Positions 14,346 through 23,678 of a DNA stretch of 64,000 bases are shown here, piece after piece. The notes under the pieces are model-generated. The model was given only the letters and a program-made list of their open reading frames with translations. It was not told the origin of the DNA and did no database searches. The stretch lies in NCBI GenBank assembly GCA_963969395.1, contig OZ017797.1, positions 20,212,001-20,276,000 on the forward strand. Reading direction: 5' to 3'. Within the stretch, counting starts at the first letter, position 1. Every line of letters starts with the position of its first letter. The position numbers and the translations under genes are program-made. The DNA comes from Pseudoscleropodium purum. Its lineage: Eukaryota; Streptophyta; Bryopsida; Hypnales; Brachytheciaceae.

Positions 14346-15090
14346 TGGTTTCATTATTGCAGTTTTGTTGCAGCTAGGGCGCGTCTGGGTACGTCGTTCC
14401 TGTCGACGATCCTAGCCTGCGCCTGCACCGCACGTCTCGGTCGTTCGTACCGGAATATATCCCTTTCTGTCGATCTGTCTTCGCAAAGGGCAAGGTCCCG
14501 CGGAATGACCTCCAAGTAATTAGCACAGCCTGCTCTGCTGCGCGTGCGTCTTACCAAATCAGTACGTCCTCCGGGAAGTCGCGATCGACCTCGCGCGCGC
14601 GCAGCGGGGACTTGAGGGGTGTCCCTGTGAGTCTCTCCCAAACTCTGCGTCCCCTGGTTATTGTTTGGAGGAGAATGTATGATCGGTTAGCCAAAACCTA
14701 GCTAGCGCGCGCACGTGTTTCTTGAAGTAATTATGCTTGTGTGATGGTTTGTTGCAGCTAGGGCGTGTTGGGGTCGTTCCTGTCGACGTTCAGTCTCCTC
14801 CGATCTCGGGTCTGCACCTTCTTGATCGCTCGTACCGGAATATATCCCTTTCTGACTTTCTTCGCAAAAGGCAAGGTCCCGCAGAATGGCCTCAGAGTAA
14901 TGAACATCTGGCCTGCTCTGTTGCGCATCTTACGAAATCAGTACGTCCTCCGGGAAGTCGCGATCGATCTCGGGCACGCGCAGCGGGGACTTGATCGAGG
15001 AGGTGTCCCTGTGAGTCGTCTCTCCCAAACTCTGCGTCCACTGGTTATTGTCTGGAAAGGAGAATATATGATCGGCTCTGGGTTTTGCAT
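14346..15090. repeat. GC-rich tandem duplication, two copies of about 340 bp
   Basis: Copy A (about 14365-14695) and copy B (about 14750-15080) share long blocks in the same order: TTGTTGCAGCTAGGGCG, CGTACCGGAATATATCCCTT, GCAAGGTCCCGC, CAGTACGTCCTCCGGGAAG, then CTCCCAAACTCTGCGTCC. The period is about 390 bases. Each copy holds a possible splice acceptor (TTGCAG) near its start and a possible donor (CCCTGTGAGTC) near its end, so each could be an alternative leader exon of the gene starting at 15798. That role is inference. The block is far richer in GC than its surroundings. Confidence 0.75.
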
Positions 15091-15261
15091 TTAGTTCTTT
15101 TCTAAGCACCGCATTCTGCAGATCAATTTCGGTAAATTCCAATACTTTGACGCCGCTCAGGACGGGCTGCCTGGACCCAAAACCTATAGATCTGGCCTAG
15201 TTTGTGTTCATTATTGCATTCACCACATTCAACTATTTTGTGTCTTAGGATATTTGTGTGA

Positions 15262-15511
15262 TAGTATTCATGATCATTCACTACCTAACTATTTTCACGG
15301 AACATTCAGTCAATTGCCATTTAGATTGCCTATGTGTTGCAAGAATTGATTACATTCACAAAGTTGAAATTGCAATGTCCATACTAGCATGGACATGATT
15401 GCAATTTCAACTAGCCTACACATATTGTCATTCTTGCAAACCTTGCCATGCATCAAATCTAATTGAAACCCTATAATGAAAAATAGTTGGTAGAATTAGA
15501 TTTCAATTGAA
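15262..15511. repeat. Imperfect foldback (inverted repeat) centred near 15388
   Basis: The inner arms are near-perfect: 15363-15382 (begins GTTGAAATTGCAATGTCC) pairs with 15389-15411, which differs only by a 3-base insertion. Farther out, stretches such as CTACCTAACTATTTT and TTGCAAGAAT on the left recur in reverse complement on the right (around 15485-15495 and 15440-15450), so an older, larger foldback is likely. The outer limits are approximate. Confidence 0.55.
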
Positions 15512-15797
15512 AAGATCTCACTTTCAAGATTGTAATGTTACTTAAATGTAACATGAAGTGGAACACATACTACTAGAATTGGGCTGCTCTAGACAATCAA
15601 GGTATTAAAATTTATTAGAAATATCAGCCCTGGCTCCTTTCATAGAAACTTTATTATAACGTTATCATCACTTATCAAATTTCATAGAAGTACTGCATGG
15701 AGCTTATTTTGCTCTCAGATCCTTAAATTGCTGCCCTTTGCGTACTGTACAGGAACTGCCACCCCGGGCCTGGATTCAATTCATTTGGGGATTCGAT

Positions 15798-17456
15798 ATG
15801 GCGACGGAGTCGTTCGATTTGCGTGCCGAATATGGGACAGACGTTACTGTACTTCGTATCGAGATCAGGGAGCAGACGCTTTCTGTCCTCCGCCGTTTTC
15901 ATGGTGATGAATACATGGAGGGTCCAAAGAAACTAGGAAAGCACGACTACATCATCTTTTCTGGCTTCGACGAAAACCACAGACGATTCAGCTTCGTGGC
16001 GGAGAAGATCAGAAATCGGACATGCCGTGGTGGATTGCCTTCCCACATCCAGATGGTCCCTCTGAGCGAACATTCATCGGCGGCCTTACCGTACCGCTCT
16101 CGCTTCGTCTGGGATCTCCACAACCACTGGACTGTGTCCACGACGGAGTTGAATACAATTCTGACAACTACTGGCCATCACTACAACTTGTTCTCAGCCA
16201 ATTGCTGGAGTTATGCAACAAACACTGTTGAGAACGTGCTGGGCCTTTGGTTGTGCCATTCGCTTCGTATGCTCGATTTCAAAGTGTTGCGAGGTTGTAT
16301 GGAAGCACTGGAGCAACTGGAAATGGTGAAACGTCCCTTGCCTTGTGATGTTGTCGGTCTCTTCTCCGAGCCGCTCAATCGCGAATCTCCTGACACTTTG
16401 CGCAGAATCGCCAATTGGCTCAATCGTCGTTCTGTTAAATTGGCGCCATCCTGCGCCAGAAATTGCGATACAAATTGTGACACTATTGAGGCCGTGCTGA
16501 ACCTTTGGTTGCGCCATTCGCAAATTTCTGACACAAATTGTGACACTGTTGAGGCCGTGCTGTACCTTTGCTTGCGCCATTCACTTCGTACGGACAATCT
16601 CGAGTTGGCGCGGGGTTGTGAGGAAGCACTGCAGCAACTGGAATTGGTGAAACGCCCCTTGCTTCGTGATGTTCTCCGTCTCGTCTACAAGCCGCTCAGT
16701 CACCAAAACCCTGACACTTTGCGCAAGATCGGCAATTGGTGGAATCGTCGTTCTGTTAAATTGGCGTCATCGCGCATCGCCAGAAATTGTGACACTGTTA
16801 AGACCAAGCTGAGCCTTCGCTTGCGCCATTCGCTAAGTATGCACGATCTCAAGTTGGCGCGAGATTGTAAGGAAGCACTGCAGCAACTCAGAACGGTGCA
16901 AAATCCCTTGCCTCATGATGTTCTCCGTCTCGTCTGCAAGCTACTTACAATTAATTCCCCAAATCTTGACGCTTTGGGCAAGATCGGCAATTGGTGGAAT
17001 CGTCATTCTGTTAGACTGGCGTCATCCTGCACCAAAAATTGTGACACTGTTGAGGCCGTGCTGTACCTTTGCTTGCGCCATTCGCTTCGTACGGACAATC
17101 TCGAGTTGGCGCGAGGTTGCGAGGAAGCACTGCAGCAACTGGAAACGGTGAAACGTCCCTTGCCTCGTGATGTTCTCCGTTTCCTCTACAAGCCGCCCAG
17201 TCACCAAAACCCTGACAGTTTGCGCAGATCGTCAACCGTTGGAATCATCGTTCTGTTCAATCAGTGTCTTCATCGATGTCTTCATCGATGTCTTCCTCGG
17301 TGTCTTCCTCGGTGTCTTCCTTGGTGTCTTCCTTGGTGTCTTCTGTGTTGTCTTCCTTGGAGTCTTCCTTGTTGTCTTCCTTGGAGTCTTCCTTGTTGTC
17401 TTCCTTGTAGTCTTCCTGCGCCAGAAATTGTGACACAAATGTGCACAGAGGTCTAA
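15798..17456 (+). CDS. Unrecognised repeat protein with an N-terminal domain carrying an Asn-Cys motif
   Basis: The 552-residue frame starts at ATG 15798; the frame is open upstream to a possible splice acceptor at 15749-15751 (ACAG before GAACTGCC), so a leader exon is possible. Residues 1 to about 140 form a domain ending in HHYNLFSANCWSYA. The Tyr-Asn-Leu then Asn-Cys pattern recalls the Cys motif of the NlpC/LRAT/PPPDE thiol-hydrolase folds, but a matching catalytic His is not certain. About four helical repeats of some 83 residues follow (from 16221, 16536, 16785 and 17037), each with NCDTVEA, LRHSLR, EALQQLE, DVLRL and a KIGNWWNRRSVKLA-type end. The last repeat has shifted frame near 17226, and the tail (CLPRCLPRCLPWCLP and so on) is read from a 12-base minisatellite. 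I do not recognise the family. It may be expressed, or may be a decaying copy. Confidence 0.55.
   Translation: MATESFDLRAEYGTDVTVLRIEIREQTLSVLRRFHGDEYMEGPKKLGKHDYIIFSGFDENHRRFSFVAEKIRNRTCRGGLPSHIQMVPLSEHSSAALPYRSRFVWDLHNHWTVSTTELNTILTTTGHHYNLFSANCWSYATNTVENVLGLWLCHSLRMLDFKVLRGCMEALEQLEMVKRPLPCDVVGLFSEPLNRESPDTLRRIANWLNRRSVKLAPSCARNCDTNCDTIEAVLNLWLRHSQISDTNCDTVEAVLYLCLRHSLRTDNLELARGCEEALQQLELVKRPLLRDVLRLVYKPLSHQNPDTLRKIGNWWNRRSVKLASSRIARNCDTVKTKLSLRLRHSLSMHDLKLARDCKEALQQLRTVQNPLPHDVLRLVCKLLTINSPNLDALGKIGNWWNRHSVRLASSCTKNCDTVEAVLYLCLRHSLRTDNLELARGCEEALQQLETVKRPLPRDVLRFLYKPPSHQNPDSLRRSSTVGIIVLFNQCLHRCLHRCLPRCLPRCLPWCLPWCLLCCLPWSLPCCLPWSLPCCLPCSLPAPEIVTQMCTEV
16221..17225 (+). repeat. Tandem coding repeats of about 250 bp
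   Basis: The units begin at 16221 (divergent), 16536 (249 bp), 16785 (252 bp) and 17037 (truncated), with a short partial unit at 16473-16535. Units 2 and 4 are nearly identical in DNA over about 190 bases, whereas units 1 and 3 are more diverged. This suggests recent amplification or gene conversion. The multiple-of-three length keeps the frame. Confidence 0.85.
17266..17421. repeat. 12-base minisatellite, 13 units
   Basis: Thirteen consecutive 12-base units share the core GTCTTC, with variants GTCTTCATCGAT, GTCTTCCTCGGT, GTCTTCCTTGGT, GTCTTCCTTGGA, GTCTTCCTTGTT and others. The array sits where a normal repeat unit would encode the LASSCARNC segment; sequence matching that segment (GCGCCAGAAATTGTGACAC) resumes directly after it. 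The array therefore seems to have expanded from a short TCATCCTGC-like stretch inside the last coding repeat. Confidence 0.95.
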
Positions 17457-18721
17457 CAACTTACTGTAATAGCTAGGCTGTGTACTGATTTTCACTAGCT
17501 AGGCCTGTGCCAAAGTCGTGGACTTGCTTGCGCCATTGTCTAGAACGTACGAGATTGACGTTCTGATCAGTTCCTAAACTCTAAACTCGACAGTGGTGAA
17601 TCGATCGCACTGATCTGGATTGTATGAGATGGGAGGACTGTCATGCATGTACGTGCACGTAATATCGTTTTAGACGGCCCATGGTCATGTATATAAATTA
17701 GGCCTAGACTCTGATGGTGTTTTCTGCAGTCACCCAAGTAGTACGTAATTGTGTGCACCTATCTTAGTGGGAGCAAAGCTTTTCTTGGCTTTTCTTGGCA
17801 AAGTTTTTCTTGGCCAGGGTTAGTGCTACATATGAGGTTTACCTGGTATCCTGATCAAGTTTTTAATGCTGTCTTTTTAGACCAAGTTTCTAACCACTTT
17901 CAAATATATAAAGAGTTAAACTTTATATATTTATATTAAACTTTATATATTTATGTGATTTCATTTGGTGTATCATTTGCGTCAACCTGTGCATCATTTG
18001 CTTGAACATTGTAACGTTGTAGTAGCTAGCCAAAGCTAAGAATGATTGATCAGTTGATGGACGACTTTCAAGATTACTATAGTGGAGATGAAGAATGCAC
18101 CTAGTGATTCATAAATTAGAACATTTTTGGCAAGGTATTGTATTGTACATTGGTCATAGGTCTTGTGCTTTCAGGATTAAGCGACTTGCGTTTGCAGCAT
18201 ACAATTGGTTTGGTTTAAGAGAATTTAAGGTTTGTTCAGTGCTTGTAAAGAAGTTGGAAGTACATACCCATACCCATATATATATATAAAAGGCAAGGTT
18301 GTCTTGTCAAACAAGATTTTAGGTTTAGGCATCTGATAGGCATCTCATGTCGCATGAGACAAATGACGAGTATGGATGGCATTTGTATCTAATAGTGAAA
18401 ATTTGAAATCTCACTTTAATTATGAATCTTTACTTAGAATATAATAAGTATTTATCAAATGCTTTAATAATATGAAACACTAATACATCAAAATTATAAT
18501 TATTGAGTCTTTTTTGCAAAAGTCAACTTTAGAGTTGACTTTATTAAATGGATGGGAGATCTACTAGATATGTTGGACGTCCTAAACGTCATGTTGTTTG
18601 TCTATCACGGAAGGCAACCCTGATATAAGGTAGGCATATTAAACTTTTGTAGTTTCCTCCTTTTTTTGAAGACACCTAAATTACGGGTGTTCAAAGTGAT
18701 CCGGTTTCAAAAAAAATAATT
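17457..18721. other. Spacer without recognisable gene
   Basis: Probable 3' flank of the repeat-protein gene, then AT-rich sequence. A short run of TA dinucleotides lies near 18277-18288. No gene seen. Confidence 0.5.
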
Positions 18722-18730
18722 TAGGTTAAT

Positions 18731-19198
18731 GGCCAATTTCATTAAAATGATGGTATTCTGTTAATTTGGCACTTTTAGCAGTGCAAACTTTAGACTACAC
18801 AATCTAAACTATTTTTTGTACTAGGATCTATACTAATAGTAGATTTTTGAAATCTATATATGTCCTAAATATCTGAAATCTTTACCAATTCTAAATTTTT
18901 CAAATTACTCAGTTTGATATCTATCTTGGTCTTAGATTTTTTAAATCTAAAATTGACCTCGATCTTAGCAAGTAAGGTAAGCCAACCTATGACAGTCTAA
19001 ATGCCAGCCAACCCATCACAAGCAAAAAATTTCTAATGATGCACATTTCAAGAACTAAAATGTTCACCATTTGTGTAAATTTGCTTAGAATGGGATGGCT
19101 CCCATTTGGGCTATCCTAGACAGAGTCACCCTATACTTGTCTTAGATGTCAAGGTGTGAAAATGGCACATGGAATATTGCCATTTTAATGAAATTCAT
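18731..19198. mobile_element. Short terminal-inverted-repeat element, family A, copy 3 (468 bp)
   Basis: Its left end begins GGCCAATTTCATTAAAATG; its right end read inward begins ATGAATTTCATTAAAATGG. Both match the ends of the elements at 12466 and 13014. The flanks 18722-18730 (TAGGTTAAT) and 19199-19207 (TATGTTAGC) agree at 6 of 9 positions, a weak remnant of a target duplication. The interior differs from copies 1 and 2 and has no coding capacity. Confidence 0.5.
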
Positions 19199-19256
19199 TA
19201 TGTTAGCACTAATTTCTAGACACTAGGAATAGAATGGACCCTAGAAAAGCCTCTAA

Positions 19257-19981
19257 GGGTAGTTGCAAGAAAGGGTGTCTATTTTTTATAGCGTTTTGCT
19301 AAAAACAGACTTTCTATAGCACAATATTATAAGTACTATTAAATAGAACAATCTCAACCGTTAATCAAAAAAATCAATAGCTAAGAGTACCGTTTTGAGT
19401 ACTATAAATACTTATAAGTATTGAAATATTACTATTTGAAAAATAAAAATTGTCACAGAAAATTGGATACAATGAGGTATAAATTAATAAAAAATAAAAA
19501 ATTATGAATAAAAAAAACCTAAAAATTGGCCATTTTGTGAGGACTTGATGGTAATTAGATTTCATCAAGAAAATGAAACGAAAACCATCATCATTGTTTA
19601 GAAGTGCGTGTACAAGGGACCCGTGTTTGCATGCATGTGGACGCCATAAAATAATGATTTTTTAAGTTTTTTTTGGAGGGCACATGCCTCTCTAGTGTGG
19701 AAATATTCCACTAAAATTTAAGCTCTACATCATTAATTATGAATACTCCACAATACTAAAAAATCCTAAATTGCAAAGTATAATAAATTAGCTAAATTGG
19801 AATTTAATTATTAAAAAAAATTGAAATTTTTTGAAAAATAAGAAATCTCTCTATGAACAAGTTGGTCATCTTCAATAAGAATTCAAAAACATCAAATTCA
19901 TTCTCCAAATGTTATAGCTAAACTAAACTCCGCAACTCAAATTAAGACGGAAAATAGGACCAGCTTTCTTGCAACTACCCC
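19257..19981. mobile_element. Tourist/PIF-Harbinger-like non-autonomous element (725 bp)
   Basis: The inverted ends are GGGTAGTTGCAAGAAAG on the left and, read inward from the right, GGGGTAGTTGCAAGAAAG. A perfect three-base direct repeat TAA flanks the element (19254-19256 and 19982-19984). G-starting inverted ends with a TWA/TAA target site are characteristic of PIF/Harbinger elements and Tourist MITEs. The interior has no transposase frame. It sits only about 50 bases from family A copy 3, a nested or clustered insertion region. Confidence 0.7.
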
Positions 19982-19984
19982 TAA

Positions 19985-22436
19985 CATTTGATAAGCAAGG
20001 CTATATTATGAAGGCAACAGGACCTATGATGGATACAATTTCTATGATTGATACATTTATGTTTTTATCTTGTATGAGTTTCTCAAAGCTAACCATTATC
20101 TTTTCTTCTATTACATTGTTCTATATACCAATTGTTTGATTTAAAAAACTTGTATAACTAGTGTACAATTGGTGAGGATCATGAGGACCATAATCTAGTA
20201 TATAGTACCATAACTACAGTCAATGGCCATTGATCCATTAGACATAGGTTCTTTAACATTACGAATAGACAGTTTATTCATAAAGGCCTTCTTTGAAAGA
20301 CCAGAGTTTTTATCTATCTATCTACCATAATTACATTAATACATTAGTACAAGTACTATTAAACTAAGTAGATTATCCAACTCAATCTATTATCCTACTT
20401 GAAGGTCAGATTTGGTATAATTTAAGTCATTTTGTAAAAAAAAAGTGTTACATATCAACTTATAAATGGTGTGACATGAATCACATGATGTGGACCCTTG
20501 AGAAATGAAATTGAGAAATTCAATTTTGACACTTGAGTGTCAAATCATACCTTCATGTACTATAGGATAAGCACTCTTTGTACTATATAGTAAAGTAAAA
20601 TAAGCTAGTATGTTGTCAAATTTGGATTATTTTAGGCATTCTCTAAGTCAATAGAAGTGCCTATCTAAAAGTTTAAAATTTATCATTATTTTGAGGGTAG
20701 ATAGAGATAGGAGAAAAATTTTAACAATTTTCTTGAGATGAACATTTTAATGAGTTTGGGGGGATTCCTTAGAGGGCTATTTGAAGGTTTGTCCTTTTCC
20801 TAATGACTAACCAATGGAGGATAAAGAATTTTTTGAGGCCACCAATGAGAATTGAATCATTTTGTGTTTTAAGGATGTTCAATTAAAGATAGTCTAGTTT
20901 CAATATTACCTAAGTGTTTTAAAGACCTCTATTTGAAAAAATTTAATTTGTTTGCACAATCTTTGAAAATTCTCAAATCAATTGCATTTACTTCTACTTT
21001 CATTTCTAACATCCTGATATTTGTTTTTTTGGCCTATTTGTGTTTAAAGATGCTAGTTTTCAAAAAAGTGTTCATTTCAGGTGATCGTATCATAATAAGC
21101 AATGCACTTAAGAAATTCAAAGTTTTAGTGTTGGTATACATGATAATGTGGAACACGGTGGTGATGGTGGTATAAACCAAAATCTTGTATCATTCTATAA
21201 TTTTAAAAAAATCAATGGGCCATGGTTATAGGCCCCAAGTTGAAATTCCAATTAAATACTTAAATTTTAAGACTTATTCAATCAAATATTTGAAATATAG
21301 TGGAAACTAGACTTGATTCACTACATTTCTTTCATTGAGCTCAAATTCAAAAATGATCAATTTTATGGGTATAATTTAATTTGATTTAAGCAACAAAGTA
21401 CAAGTTTCCAAAACATATTAAATTGTCTATTTTTGGTGATTTATTTGTATAGCACTTTCTTGTCTAAAAGAGTCAACAATGCTATAGTGAAAATTCTCAA
21501 CTTCAATAGAAAGAGCAATATTGCAAATCAGAATTCAAGCAAGATTAGATTCCTATACTAAGCTCTAGGGAATCCTAGAGCATTTCATATGAGCTGTTTT
21601 CCACACCAGAAAGTCTGTTGTGAATGTAGAAAGACAACTATTTAGGTCAAATTTTCTAGAAGGTGGCTTAAACTAGACAACGCCCAATGAGAAGGATTAG
21701 CAAAAGAAAAAGTGGGTCTCTTCATTGAACATGACCTTCCTCGTCAGCCCATTTTTTCCCACAATGCCCTCTTCATCAAACAATGCCTAAACAATCCATC
21801 AATCATTATAATCTAATAACATCAATCTTGGAATCAATCACATTTAATCCTCAAACTCTACCCCACACTTGTCCCTCTCAATGGTATTTGGATCACTATA
21901 GTATAGAATTTTGGGATGTGAAAAATCTTTTTTGGAAGTGATGGAAGCTAAGTAGGCATTAGTCTTACTAATCTCTCTAATGTTTGATAAATCTAAAACA
22001 TTAGAAAAAAGCAAGATTCTCTAGAAGGCTACAAAGAAGTGTTGAAAAAGAACTTAGGATTACAATTATTTCACAATCAAATGAACTCTTTCCTTATTGC
22101 TACACATCAATGGTACACTTAAGTATCATTGGTACAATGGCACATCCACATGTCAAATAATTGGTACAATAGTACATCTAAATATCAAAGCATTAATACA
22201 AAAATATTAAAGTATTTAAATAGAAGAGGGTTGTGACAATTATTGTTTTTAATTCAAAAGATAATAGGAAATTGAAATATATTCTTTGTCAACCCCAACA
22301 TTCATGCACGATATATCTTCTTTTTGTAAAGAAATTCCTTCCTTTGAATAGTTGAGAAAATAGATTAGATTGTCAAACCCTAGCAATCCTCTAAAAATTC
22401 TAATTTATTAAACTAAAAGATGACATCCATATAAAT
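19985..22436. other. AT-rich spacer without recognisable gene
   Basis: No coding frame or known element seen. Around 22115-22190 a TTGGTACAAT-containing stretch of about 32 bases is present twice in tandem with substitutions. Short open frames (for example 20933-21175) look random in composition. Confidence 0.5.
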
Positions 22437-22642
22437 GGGTACCCCCAAAATGACACTTTTTGCTATCAATGTACCTAGTTACTATTACAAGACTACAAAT
22501 TTTCATATTTTCTTCTTGATAAGTGAAAGGAGGTTCCAACACACCAAAGAACACAACATTTGGATATACATACACATTGATTTTGGAGATGTACACAAAG
22601 TGATGATGGCAATTTAAGCATGGTGTGATTTTGGGTGTACCC
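22437..22642. mobile_element. Possible 206-bp inverted-end element
   Basis: The left end GGGTACCCCCAAAATGACAC and the right end read inward (GGGTACACCCAAAATCACAC) match at 18 of 20 positions. The length and lack of coding capacity fit a MITE, but I see no convincing target duplication. Confidence 0.4.
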
Positions 22643-23678
22643 ACCACCTTATATTCAAGCCGTAATGTTTCGGTCTAACTACAACGCTTTCCAAGGAGGA
22701 ACTTCACCATGAGAATCCGGCCAACAAATGTAAAGACGAATGTCCTTCTCATCAATCGTACCTCCAAATACACGAAAATTGTTGAGATAGCAATCACCGT
22801 AGTCTTGAACTCTGCTCAAGATAAATGTACATTTTCCAAACTTGCCTTTATAAAAAGCAAAGTCCGTAACGGCATTTGGACACTGCAGTAAGAATATTCT
22901 CACAAGGACTCTTCAAGAAAGAAACATTCTCTAATCAAGCAACATTCTCTCTTCTGAGGGACGCCCGTCTCCGTGCGGTCACTAGAGCACGGCAAGTGTG
23001 GATTATATTCTCTCATACAACTTACTAAGGCTGGGGTGTCGAGGTGGGAAATTCACCTGCAAAGGGCAGAATCTTTCAAGATTAGGGTTCAACTTCCCCT
23101 AAAGTTTAGCCTTCTTAAGAAAATCACAAAAATCACAAAAAGTTTCCGGTTCAAATCTGTGAGCCAAACTCTCGTCAGTGGATCTTGTGAAGGAGCCAGA
23201 ACCATGGAGACGATAAAGCAAAACAATCCCCCAAGGGCTGGCTCCATGTGCAGCTGCGCATGAAGCCAGACATTGCTGGACCAAAAATTGAAGTTGCCGT
23301 ACTGGTTCTTTTGAAAAAATAACTGCCAGCCTAAGATTCTTACTGGGTGCTTAACATGGGGGCGAGTCACTCTATCTCAAGAAAAAATAAAAAATGTTCC
23401 TGGGACTTGTGAAAATGGATGGGAGAATGGCATTTACAGAAGTTACGACAAAGAGCTCTCCTACAGCACTTCATTAACATAACTTAAACATTACCAAACA
23501 TGGCAACCCTTGACAATCCAATTGGTTATGCTTTAAAATGTTCAGACCAAAACCTTTCTATTAAGTGTACATCTGTTGCCTAAAATTTTCCTGTACCACA
23601 CAATATAATCCCCAAATGGTCATGGTACTATGCTTGAATAATTCTTCAAAAAAGTTCACCTGTATGTGGGCATGCTTC
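22643..23678. other. Unassigned stretch, richer in GC than its flanks
   Basis: Minus-strand open frames at 22679-22903 (75 residues, containing YICWPDSHGEVPPWKAL) and 23089-23370 have a protein-like composition, but I recognise no family and see no clear exon joining. They could be fragments of a decayed gene or element. The right-hand part should include the 3' untranslated region of ARP4, whose stop codon is at 23679-23681. Confidence 0.35.

Noticed and set aside
17167..17433. Alternative plus-strand frame through the minisatellite giving a VFLGVFLG repeat protein
   Set aside because: It has no start context or upstream coding link and is open only because the 12-base repeat lacks stops in every frame.
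22112..22190. CRISPR-like array from the repeated TTGGTACAAT segments
   Set aside because: Only two or three diverged units without regular spacers, in a eukaryotic genome; ordinary tandem duplication.
23040..23165. tRNA gene or tRNA-derived SINE, because of GGTTCAA-type B-box-like strings
   Set aside because: No paired T-arm, acceptor stem or A box could be built around either string.
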